A stretch of DNA of 9,242 bases from UBA2093 sp049454855 (GCA_049454855.1 JBMUAQ010000082.1:1-9242), one strand, 5' to 3'. Shown: positions 1-5,420, counted from the stretch's first letter. Notes: generated from the letters alone by a model not told the origin. Translations and numbers: made by a program.

Positions 1-338
1 GCGAACTCGGCATCCACGTAGACCACCGTCGCGTCGCAGTGGTCGGTGACGTAGGCGGCCTCGTCGTCGGCAAGACGGTAGTTCAGGGGCACGGCGGTGA
101 CGCCGAGCTTGCGGGCCGCATTCACCATCGTCACGATGCCGACGGAGTTCTGCCCGCACCACACCACCTTCGAGTGCGGAGCCGCGACCCCCATCGCGGA
201 CAGCACGTTCGCGAGTCTGTTTGCGCGCTCGTTCAACGCGGCAAACGAGAGCACGATCGGCTCCCTCCCGGGTCTGTCGTCGATGACGGCCGGCTTGTCG
301 GGCTGGGCCCCTGCGTGCATGGTGAGTATGTCTGCCAT
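1..338 (-). CDS. AMP-forming acyl-CoA synthetase, N-terminal part (cut by window edge)
   Basis: The first 112 residues of an adenylate-forming enzyme that would activate a carboxylic acid to its CoA thioester with ATP. The protein begins MADILTMHAGAQPDKPAVID and continues with a stretch typical of the family N-terminus: LNERANRLANVLSAMGV, then a QNSVGIVTMVNAARKLG helix and the VTAVPLNYRLADDEAAYV segment, at roughly residues 35-100. The AMP-binding P-loop and catalytic lysine lie beyond base 1 and cannot be checked, so activity and substrate are unknown. I chose the ATG at 338 because an extended -10-like sequence (TGA-TACGAC) ends six bases before it; the next in-frame ATG is six codons downstream. 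No Shine-Dalgarno sequence is visible. It is divergent from the membrane-protein gene at 466. The family call is firm; fatty acid, aromatic or steroid side-chain acids are all possible substrates. Confidence 0.9.
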   Translation of the reverse strand, partial: MADILTMHAGAQPDKPAVIDDRPGREPIVLSFAALNERANRLANVLSAMGVAAPHSKVVWCGQNSVGIVTMVNAARKLGVTAVPLNYRLADDEAAYVTDHCDATVVYVDAEF

Positions 339-344
339 GCAGAA

Positions 345-353
345 GTCGTATCA
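345..353 (-). promoter_or_regulatory. Candidate extended -10 for leaderless acyl-CoA synthetase gene
   Basis: On the minus strand this reads TGA followed by TACGAC, then six bases (TTCTGC) and the ATG at 338. It keeps the T and A of the actinobacterial TANNNT -10 but has C in the last position. The spacing fits transcription starting at the A of the start codon. No -35 element is recognised. This is a pattern-based inference. Confidence 0.4.
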
Positions 354-366
354 CGGTCGCGGAGGG

Positions 367-381
367 TCCCCGGCACGGGGA
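367..381. repeat. 15-bp perfect dyad, possible operator
   Basis: TCCCCG-GCA-CGGGGA is a perfect 6-bp inverted repeat around a 3-base centre. If the minus-strand acyl-CoA synthetase starts transcription at 338, this dyad covers about -29 to -43, the -35 region, where a repressor would act. Short GC-rich dyads arise often by chance in such DNA, so the regulatory role is speculative. Confidence 0.3.
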
Positions 382-398
382 GTTCCAGCCGACGTGAT

Positions 399-440
399 CG
401 TCCGCGGGCGCAGCGCCCGCCCGGGAGGCACGCGCGGACG
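399..440. repeat. Overlapping inverted repeats in divergent intergenic region
   Basis: Two perfect inverted repeats overlap. The inner one is GCGGGCGC (404-411), A (412), GCGCCCGC (413-420). The outer one is CGTCCGCG (399-406) paired with CGCGGACG (433-440). They share bases 404-406, so they cannot both form in one strand. They lie in the 127-bp gap between the divergent acyl-CoA synthetase and membrane-protein genes, upstream of the inferred start of the latter. An operator or activator site is more likely than a terminator, because no gene ends here. The remainder of the gap holds the two candidate -10 elements and the dyad at 367-381. Confidence 0.45.
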
Positions 441-449
441 GTACCCGCC

Positions 450-468
450 TGCAACACTTCAGTGCATG
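450..468 (+). promoter_or_regulatory. Candidate extended -10 and leaderless start of membrane protein gene
   Basis: The sequence TGC-AACACT-TCAGTGC-ATG places a weak -10-like hexamer (A in position 2, T in position 6, preceded by TG as in extended -10 elements) seven bases before the ATG. There is no purine-rich ribosome binding site. It matches the start region of the next gene (928-946) at 17 of 19 bases, which supports a functional element. Confidence 0.4.
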
Positions 469-909
469 CCCGCCAATCCTCTTGCGAACCTCGACTGGCG
501 CCGGTGGTTCGACCGGATGCTGCCCCAGACTCTGCAGATCGGACTGTGGATCCTCTACATCGAGGGTGCCTTCGCCCTGCTCGGCTGGCTCGACGGCGCG
601 AACGACATCTACGGCCTGTCCCGCCTGATCGGTGGACTGGGCGGCATCATCGCCCCGCTCGGCGTCGCCGCACACGCAATCGGTGGCGTCCTGATGGCGA
701 ACGGCCGCCGGCTCGGCTGGTACGTGGCCCTCTTCGCCGCCTTCTCCCCCCTGATGCTGCGAGCCCTGATCGCATTGAGGGGCACGGGGCTCGGCCTCAC
801 GTGGATCGTCACCCAGAACAGCCTCGTCAACTTCGTGTTCGAGGCCGCGCTGGTGGCGTTGCTGCTCCACCCCCAGAGCCGGAACCACGCGAAGGTCTGG
901 TTCCGTTGA
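466..909 (+). CDS. Small four-helix integral membrane protein of unknown function
   Basis: A 147-residue protein that I cannot assign to a named family. After a short polar N-terminus (MPANPLANLDWRRWFDRMLP) come four likely membrane helices: about residues 23-42 (IGLWILYIEGAFALLGWL), 54-79 (glycine-rich, GGLGGIIAPLGVAAHAIGGV), 84-105 (WYVALFAAFSPLMLRALIAL) and 118-135 (VNFVFEAALVALLLHP). The arginine-rich N-terminus and the RR pair at 81-82 fit cytoplasmic ends. The C-terminus is short and basic (HAKVWFR). No catalytic motif or signal peptide is visible. The frame is open upstream to base 97, but I chose the ATG at 466 because the extension overlaps the divergent gene and the start shares a 17-of-19-base element with the next gene. 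It lies 34 bp upstream of the MaoC gene on the same strand. Both may be transcribed together, though each appears to have its own start signal. Confidence 0.8.
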   Translation: MPANPLANLDWRRWFDRMLPQTLQIGLWILYIEGAFALLGWLDGANDIYGLSRLIGGLGGIIAPLGVAAHAIGGVLMANGRRLGWYVALFAAFSPLMLRALIALRGTGLGLTWIVTQNSLVNFVFEAALVALLLHPQSRNHAKVWFR

Positions 910-927
910 ACCGGGGGCCGGCCGCTG

Positions 928-946
928 TGCCACACTTCGGTGCATG
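928..946 (+). promoter_or_regulatory. Candidate extended -10 and leaderless start of MaoC gene
   Basis: TGC-CACACT-TCGGTGC-ATG has the same arrangement as at 450-468: TG, one base, a hexamer ending ACT, seven bases, then ATG. No Shine-Dalgarno sequence precedes the ATG. The hexamer lacks the first T of TANNNT, so the promoter call rests mainly on the near-identity of the two copies and on spacing. Confidence 0.4.
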
Positions 947-1402
947 ACGCGCCACATCGACAGCATCGCCGCAATGAAGCCCCTCGTGGGCGAGCACCTC
1001 GGTCACTCCGACTGGCTCACGGTGACCCAGGAGCAGGTGAACCTGTTCGCCGACGCCACCGGGGACCACCAGTGGATCCACATCGACGTGGAGAGGGCGA
1101 AGTCGGGCCCGTTCGGCGGCCCGATCGCCCACGGGTACCTCACACTCTCGCTCGGGCCGGTGCTCATCCCGCAGGTCTTCTCGGTCGGCGGGGTCGCGAT
1201 GGGCGTGAACTACGGATGCAACAGGGTCCGCTTCATGTCGCCGGTCCCCGTCGGGGCACGGCTGCGTGCCGGCGTGAGGCTCGTCGGGGTGGATGACGTG
1301 GCAGGAGGCGCCCAGGTGACCCTCGAGGTCACTTTCGAGTGCGAGGGTGCGGCCAAACCCTCCTGCATCGCCGAGATCATCTTCCGCTACTACTCGGCCT
1401 GA
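944..1402 (+). CDS. MaoC-like (R)-specific enoyl-CoA hydratase
   Basis: A 152-residue single hot-dog-fold protein, the usual length for bacterial MaoC-type hydratases, which add water to trans-2-enoyl-CoA in the cytoplasm. The hydratase-2 signature is clear: FADATGDHQWIHID at about residues 35-48, giving the expected catalytic Asp41 and His46 pair, followed by GPFGGPIAHGYLTLSL (55-70), which forms the active-site overhang. The second half carries VNYGCNRVRFMSPVPVG, the typical strand and turn of the family. Neighbours are acyl-CoA ligases, an acyl-CoA dehydrogenase and an F420 enzyme, which suggests degradation of a fatty acid or steroid side chain; the substrate is not readable from sequence. 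The ATG at 944 is preceded by a -10-like element and no ribosome binding site, suggesting a leaderless message. The stop codon lies inside an inverted repeat shared with the convergent oxidoreductase gene, 11 bp away. Confidence 0.92.
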   Translation: MTRHIDSIAAMKPLVGEHLGHSDWLTVTQEQVNLFADATGDHQWIHIDVERAKSGPFGGPIAHGYLTLSLGPVLIPQVFSVGGVAMGVNYGCNRVRFMSPVPVGARLRAGVRLVGVDDVAGGAQVTLEVTFECEGAAKPSCIAEIIFRYYSA

Positions 1403-1423
1403 GTGCCGGGCACTCAGCGGAAG
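1381..1423. terminator. Bidirectional terminator-like inverted repeats at convergent gene ends
   Basis: TGAGTGCC-G-GGCACTCA (1400-1416) is a perfect inverted repeat whose ends are the stop codons of the two convergent genes. In RNA it can form a 7-8 bp stem with a CGG loop. A second repeat, CTTCCGCT (1381-1388) with AGCGGAAG (1416-1423), flanks it and touches its right arm. No U-tract follows on either strand, which is common for terminators in high-GC actinobacteria. The repeats are visible; termination is inferred. Confidence 0.55.
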
Positions 1424-2385
1424 TTCGGGATCACCTTCTTCGCGAACAGTTCCAGAGTCTCGGTTTCAGGGTAGTCGGGACACCACGGCACGAAGCCGCT
1501 GCACCCTGCATCGATGTAGCGCTGGATCTTCTCGCTCACCTGTTCGGGTGTGCCGACGAGAGCCTTGGCCCTCCACTCCTCGGCCGAGCCTCCCCACAGG
1601 CTCCGTGAACCCGCCGCGATGATCTCCGCCTCGGTCTCGCGGATGAAGACCTCCGAGGACACCGTCTTGCGGATGGTGCCCTCGTCACGTCCGATGTCGG
1701 CGCAGTGCCCCTTCAGGATCTCCCGCTTGCGTGCGAACTCCTCCACGGAGCTGCCGAAGTTCGACACGTCGGCATGCTGTGCCACCACGCGCAGCGTGAG
1801 CTTCTCACCGCCCCCGCCGATCCACACGGGGGGCAGGTTCTGGAGCGGTTTGGGGTCACAGTTGGCCCGCTCGAGCCTGTAGTACTTGCCCTCGTAGGTG
1901 GTCTCCGCGTTCGTCCACATCGATTTCACGATCTCCACTGTCTCGCGCAGCATCCCGATGCGGTCGGAGGGCTTCTTGAACTCGTAGCCGTACCCGCGGT
2001 ACTCGTTCTCGTACCAGCCGGCGCCGATGCCCCAGTCGAGGCGTCCACCCGAGATCACGTCGACGGTGCTCGTGATCTTCGCGAGGAGTCCGGGGTTGCG
2101 GTAACTGTTGCAGCCCACCATCTGGCCCAGGCGTATCCGCGAGGTCCGTTGGCTGATCGCGGCGATGGTCGTCCAGCACTCGAAGACCGCCTCGTGGGCC
2201 GGGACCGGCACGTTGTGGAAGTGGTCGTAGACCCACACGGAATCGAAGCCGAGGTTCTCGGCGAGCACCGCGATCTCCACGGCCTTGTTCCATTTCTCGG
2301 CGGCACCGTCGATCCCGGCGAGTTCCATCTTCCATCCCTGCGGGACGAAGACCCCGAAAACCGGTGCATGGGGGTTGTTCGGCAT
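1414..2385 (-). CDS. LLM-class F420-dependent oxidoreductase (Rv1855c-like)
   Basis: A 323-residue TIM-barrel protein of the luciferase-like monooxygenase superfamily, most like the subgroup of predicted F420-dependent oxidoreductases named after mycobacterial Rv1855c. Family features in order: GVFVPQGW near the N-terminus (11-18), AENLGFDSVWVYDHFHNVP (42-60), RIRLGQMVGCNSYRNPGLLAK (83-103), the ISGGRLDWGIGAGWYENEY segment (111-129), PPVWIGGGGEKLTLRVVAQHAD (185-206) and VGTPEQV near 277-283. It would transfer hydride to or from a substrate using coenzyme F420; FMN use cannot be excluded. The substrate is unknown, but its neighbours handle acyl-CoAs. The ATG at 2385 is chosen because a strong AGGAGGT ribosome binding site sits six bases before it; an in-frame extension to 2472 would run into the divergent ligase gene. 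Convergent with the MaoC gene and divergent from the ligase gene across 35 bp. Confidence 0.9.
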   Translation of the reverse strand: MPNNPHAPVFGVFVPQGWKMELAGIDGAAEKWNKAVEIAVLAENLGFDSVWVYDHFHNVPVPAHEAVFECWTTIAAISQRTSRIRLGQMVGCNSYRNPGLLAKITSTVDVISGGRLDWGIGAGWYENEYRGYGYEFKKPSDRIGMLRETVEIVKSMWTNAETTYEGKYYRLERANCDPKPLQNLPPVWIGGGGEKLTLRVVAQHADVSNFGSSVEEFARKREILKGHCADIGRDEGTIRKTVSSEVFIRETEAEIIAAGSRSLWGGSAEEWRAKALVGTPEQVSEKIQRYIDAGCSGFVPWCPDYPETETLELFAKKVIPNFR

Positions 2386-2391
2386 CGTTGC

Positions 2392-2398
2392 ACCTCCT
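2392..2398 (-). promoter_or_regulatory. Strong Shine-Dalgarno for the LLM oxidoreductase gene
   Basis: The minus strand reads AGGAGGT, six bases (GCAACG), then the ATG at 2385. It is a near-perfect match to the anti-Shine-Dalgarno and fixes the start. If the candidate -10 at 2410-2405 is used, the transcript would begin at or within this element, giving a leader of only about 12-13 bases. Confidence 0.8.
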
Positions 2399-2404
2399 GG
2401 GGCA

Positions 2405-2414
2405 ACATTACTGT
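2405..2414. promoter_or_regulatory. Symmetric bidirectional -10 element between divergent genes
   Basis: The ten bases ACATTACTGT fit ANNNTANNNT. On the plus strand TACTGT (2409-2414) is followed by exactly six bases (TCGGGA) and the ATG at 2421, as expected for a leaderless message. On the minus strand TAATGT (2410-2405) is followed after about seven bases by the AGGAGGT of the oxidoreductase gene. Both hexamers use the same central TA pair. No clear -35 is seen for either. The pattern is direct; promoter activity is inferred. Confidence 0.6.
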
Positions 2415-2420
2415 TCGGGA

Positions 2421-4061
2421 ATGACAGGTTTCCCACCCGCCACGGTCGGCATGGCCGAGATCCACGAGGCAATCGCTGCCACCCGACCCGACCAGGAGTG
2501 CCTCGTCTTCCGCGACAAGAGGTTCACGTGGGCAGAGGTGACCGAACGCACGCGGCGACTCGCGAACCACCTCGCGGCGAACGGACTCGGGTGCCGCACG
2601 GAGCGTGGCGCACTCGCCAACTGGGAGTCCGGCCAGGACCACCTCGCGGTGTACCTGCACAACGGCAACGAGTACCTCGAGTGCATGCTCGGCGCATGGA
2701 AGGCCCGTGTCGCACCGTTCAACGTGAACTACCGGTACGTGGCAGAGGAACTCCTGTACCTGCTCACCGACTCGGGTGCCACCGCGATCGTGCTGCACTC
2801 CCGCTTCACGCCGGTGCTCTCGGCCATCCGTGACCGGCTGCCCGCACTGCGGGTGGTGCTGCAGGTGCCCGATGAGTCGGGCGAACCGCTGATGAAGGGG
2901 GCCGTCTGGTACGAGGACGCCCTCGCCTCGGCCCCGGCTGACGTGCCTGCGGCGGGCTACAGCGGCGACGACCTCTACATCCTCTACACGGGCGGCACCA
3001 CGGGAATGCCGAAGGGCGTGCTGTGGCGGAACGCCGACGCAGTCGTCGAGTGTTTCGGCGGTGACAAGAACGCCGTCACCGTGGGGGATTTCGTGGCCGC
3101 GGCTGCCGGGGGCCTGCGCTCCCTTCCCTGTCCCCCGTTCATGCACGGTGCGGCGCACTGGATCGCAATGCGCACATGGCTCTCGGGGGGAACCGTCGTC
3201 GTCCAGTCGGCGCCCGAGCGACTCGACCCCGACGACATCTGGGGAACAGTGGAGCGCGAGAAGGTCAACTTCCTGCTCATCGTCGGCGATGCATTCGCGC
3301 GCCCACTGCTCGACGGGCTCGGCCGTGGCTCGTGGGACCTCAGCGGTCTCCTCTCGGTGCTGTCCGGCGGCGCGCCGCTGTCGGCACACCTGAAGGAGGA
3401 GTTCCTCTCGCACATCCCGCACGCCCTCCTCGTCGACGGCCTCGGCTCCTCGGAGGCCGGCGGACAGCTCTCGCAGGTCGCCACCGGCGGCACGGCCTCG
3501 ACCGGGAGCTTCCCCTGGGCACCGCAGAACCACATCCTCTCCGATGACATGACGCGCGTCCTCGAGGCGGGCCACGAGGAACCCGGCTGGCTCGCCAAGA
3601 GCGGAAGGCTCGCCCTCGGCTACCTGGGCGACGAGGCGAAGACGAAGCGCACGTACCCCGTGGTGGAGGGCGTTCGGTACGTGGTGCCCGGTGACCGTGC
3701 CCGCCTCACCGCCGACAACATGATCGAGATGCACGGCCGCGACTCGGTCACGATCAACTCCGGCGGCGAGAAGATCTTCGCCGAGGAGGTTGAAGCCGCG
3801 GTGAAGGCGCACCCCGATGTGTACGACTGCGTGGTCGCGGGCCGTCCGAGCGAACGTTGGGGCAACGAGGTGGTCGCCATCGTGCGGCTGAAGGACGGCA
3901 CGGCACCCGACGAGTCGTCGCTGCTCGAGGAATGTGCTCGCCACATCGCTCGCTACAAGCTGCCCAAGGCGTTCGTGTTCGTCCCCGAGGTGTTGCGTTC
4001 ACCGTCCGGCAAGGCCGACTACCGCTGGGCCAAGCAGACCGCAATCGACGCGGCGGGGTGA
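2421..4061 (+). CDS. FadD19-like AMP-forming acyl-CoA ligase
   Basis: A complete 546-residue ligase that would convert a carboxylic acid, ATP and CoA to acyl-CoA, AMP and pyrophosphate. The P-loop YTGGTTGMPKGVLWRN is at 189-204, the adenine-binding region GLGSSEAGG at 340-348, the ribose-binding Asp in PGDRA (Asp425), the hinge HGRDSVTINSGGEKIF at 438-453, and the catalytic lysine in SPSGKADYRW (Lys531). The stretches ESGQDHLAVYLHNGNEYLE and KARVAPFNVNYRYVAEELLYLL, together with length, resemble the mycobacterial FadD19/FadD17 group, some of which activate steroid side-chain acids. That substrate is only a suggestion here. The ATG at 2421 is preferred over one at 2364, which overlaps the divergent gene, because TACTGT lies exactly six bases before it; an internal ATG at codon 11 has no start signal. 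Convergent with the acyl-CoA dehydrogenase gene. Confidence 0.93.
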   Translation: MTGFPPATVGMAEIHEAIAATRPDQECLVFRDKRFTWAEVTERTRRLANHLAANGLGCRTERGALANWESGQDHLAVYLHNGNEYLECMLGAWKARVAPFNVNYRYVAEELLYLLTDSGATAIVLHSRFTPVLSAIRDRLPALRVVLQVPDESGEPLMKGAVWYEDALASAPADVPAAGYSGDDLYILYTGGTTGMPKGVLWRNADAVVECFGGDKNAVTVGDFVAAAAGGLRSLPCPPFMHGAAHWIAMRTWLSGGTVVVQSAPERLDPDDIWGTVEREKVNFLLIVGDAFARPLLDGLGRGSWDLSGLLSVLSGGAPLSAHLKEEFLSHIPHALLVDGLGSSEAGGQLSQVATGGTASTGSFPWAPQNHILSDDMTRVLEAGHEEPGWLAKSGRLALGYLGDEAKTKRTYPVVEGVRYVVPGDRARLTADNMIEMHGRDSVTINSGGEKIFAEEVEAAVKAHPDVYDCVVAGRPSERWGNEVVAIVRLKDGTAPDESSLLEECARHIARYKLPKAFVFVPEVLRSPSGKADYRWAKQTAIDAAG

Positions 4062-4063
4062 CC

Positions 4064-4085
4064 GTCGCGGGCACCCGCCCGCGGC
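4064..4085. terminator. Hairpin between convergent ligase and dehydrogenase genes
   Basis: CGCGGGC (4066-4072), loop ACCC, GCCCGCG (4077-4083) is a perfect 7-bp stem, extended by one G-T and one G-C pair to 4064 and 4085. It fills most of the 30-bp gap between the stop codons of the two convergent genes and could stop transcription from both sides. There is no U-tract. Structure is visible; function is inferred from position. Confidence 0.55.
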
Positions 4086-4091
4086 CGGGCA

Positions 4092-5330
4092 TCAGATCGG
4101 CAGGCCCCCGGTGGCGGAGTGCGTCGTGCCGTTGTCCGTGTAGGACTTGATGGCGATCTGGGCGATTCGCATCTGGTGGATCTCGTCGGCACCGTCCGCG
4201 AACCTCGCCCACCGGGCGTGCTGCAGCATGCTGGCCAGCGGGGTGTCCGTGGAGTAACCGAGCGCCCCGTGCACCTGGATCGCGCGGTCGATGATGCGGT
4301 TGAGGCTGTTCGCCACGAAGTGCTTCGCCATGGAGACCTCGTTGCGGAAGTCCTCGCCGCGGTCGATCTTGTACGCGGCGTGCAGCACCATGAGCTTGCA
4401 CTGGTACAGCTCCATCGTGGAGTCGGCGATCATCCACTGCACACCCTGCTTCTCGGCGAGGTACGACCCGTGCGAGTACCGGTTCAGGGAACGCTCCACC
4501 ATCATGTCGAGGGCTGTCTCAGCCTGGGCGATCCAGCGCATGCAGTGCGCAAGGCGCGCCGGCCCGAGACGGTACTGACCGAGGCGGTGGCCGTTGCCGC
4601 GGCCGCCGAGGATCTGGGAATCATGGACCCGGAGGTCCTCGATGACGATCTCGGAGTGACCGGTGGCCCCGTGCATCGTCTCCACCTCGCGCACGTCGTT
4701 CCATCCCTCGGTGGGGATGTCCACGATGAAGGCGGTGTTGGCACCGCGTGACCCCTCGGGCACGTCCATCTCCGTGCGGGCGATGAGAATGGCGAACTTC
4801 GCGCGGCGGGCACCCGAGATGAACCACTTGTGTCCGTTGATGACCCACTCGTCGCCGTCCTTGATGGCGTGGGTGCGGATCAACGTGGGGTCCGAGCCCG
4901 CCACCTCCGGCTCGGTCATCGCGAAGCAGGACGACGTGGTGCCGTTCAGCAGCGGCTTCAGGTACTTCTCCTTCTGCTCGTCGGTCGCCCAGTGGAGAAG
5001 GGTGTGCATGTTCCCCTCGTCGGGGGCCTGGCAGTTGAACACCCACGGACCCACCCGTGTCTTCGCGGCCTCGGCCTGCACCATCGCGAGGGCCACATGA
5101 CCGAGTCCCATGCCGCCCCATTCCTTCGGCATGTGCGGGAGCCAGAGACCTTCCTTCACGGCCTGCTTGCGGAGGTCGATCAGCGCCTTCACGTAGGCAC
5201 CCCGGTCGGCGTCGGTCATCTCCTCGCGGTGACCGAACGGCTCCATCGCGGGCTTGATCGTGTTCTCCACGAAATCCCGCACGCGGGAACGGATCTCCTC
5301 GTGCTCGGGCGCCAGTGTGAAATCGATCAT
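4092..5330 (-). CDS. Acyl-CoA dehydrogenase, ACAD10/ACAD11-like
   Basis: A complete 412-residue flavoprotein of the acyl-CoA dehydrogenase family, which oxidises acyl-CoA to 2-enoyl-CoA and passes electrons to an electron-transfer flavoprotein. The N-terminal helical domain starts MIDFTLAPEHEEIRSRVRDF. The FAD-binding signature CFAMTEPEVAGSDPTLIRTHA is at 135-155, and the beta-domain segment DEWVINGHKWFISGARRAKF at 160-179. The C-terminal domain has RAIQVHGALGYSTDTPLA (349-366) and RWARFADGADEIHQMRIA (373-390). The last motif matches the ACAD10/11 branch; the position aligned with the catalytic Glu of medium-chain dehydrogenases is Asp379. The ATG at 5330 is preceded by GAGGGGG at a normal distance, and the frame is open far upstream only as an overlap of the divergent menG. 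It probably works with the neighbouring ligase and MaoC hydratase. The physiological substrate is unknown. Confidence 0.93.
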   Translation of the reverse strand: MIDFTLAPEHEEIRSRVRDFVENTIKPAMEPFGHREEMTDADRGAYVKALIDLRKQAVKEGLWLPHMPKEWGGMGLGHVALAMVQAEAAKTRVGPWVFNCQAPDEGNMHTLLHWATDEQKEKYLKPLLNGTTSSCFAMTEPEVAGSDPTLIRTHAIKDGDEWVINGHKWFISGARRAKFAILIARTEMDVPEGSRGANTAFIVDIPTEGWNDVREVETMHGATGHSEIVIEDLRVHDSQILGGRGNGHRLGQYRLGPARLAHCMRWIAQAETALDMMVERSLNRYSHGSYLAEKQGVQWMIADSTMELYQCKLMVLHAAYKIDRGEDFRNEVSMAKHFVANSLNRIIDRAIQVHGALGYSTDTPLASMLQHARWARFADGADEIHQMRIAQIAIKSYTDNGTTHSATGGLPI

Positions 5331-5335
5331 GGTGT

Positions 5336-5342
5336 CCCCCTC
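5336..5342 (-). promoter_or_regulatory. Shine-Dalgarno for acyl-CoA dehydrogenase gene
   Basis: The minus strand reads GAGGGGG, then ACACC and the ATG at 5330. The five-base spacing from the purine run supports this start over upstream in-frame codons. Together with the oxidoreductase gene this is one of only two clearly leadered, single-gene starts in the window. Confidence 0.65.
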
Positions 5343-5362
5343 GACAGCTCGCTGATGTGACC

Positions 5363-5368
5363 ATTGTG
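5363..5368 (-). promoter_or_regulatory. Weak candidate -10 for acyl-CoA dehydrogenase gene
   Basis: The minus strand reads CACAAT, matching TATAAT at four of six bases, about 30 bases upstream of the start codon. Transcription from it would leave a leader of roughly 25 bases containing the ribosome binding site. No -35 partner is evident, so this is a low-confidence suggestion. The rest of the 96-bp gap to menG shows nothing else I can support. Confidence 0.25.
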
Positions 5369-5414
5369 GTGCGCCGGGGCCGCCGCGGGCGAAGCCGACC
5401 CCGCAGTCCGTGCG

Positions 5415-5420
5415 TAGCCT
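5415..5420 (+). promoter_or_regulatory. -10 element for leaderless menG
   Basis: TAGCCT fits TANNNT and is followed by exactly six bases (CGTCCC) and the GTG at 5427. No Shine-Dalgarno is present. This is the standard geometry of leaderless actinobacterial transcripts and it decides in favour of the GTG start. Confidence 0.6.

Noticed and set aside
368..420. Intrinsic terminator for a gene between the divergent pair
   Set aside because: The GC-rich dyads have no U-tract and no gene ends there on either strand; a regulatory site is the better explanation.
97..465. N-terminal extension of the membrane-protein frame
   Set aside because: It overlaps the divergent acyl-CoA synthetase, reads as antisense-type sequence, and the start element at 450-468 fixes the ATG at 466.
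1705..2424. Plus-strand 239-codon open frame opposite the LLM oxidoreductase
   Set aside because: Low-complexity composition, no motifs and no start signal; the opposite strand encodes a clear TIM-barrel enzyme with a strong ribosome binding site.
2055..3944. A long minus-strand open frame of 629 codons opposite the acyl-CoA ligase gene
   Set aside because: Its translation is rich in Arg, Val, His and Gly without family motifs, and it lies antisense to a gene with all adenylate-forming enzyme motifs. It is an artefact of third-position GC bias.
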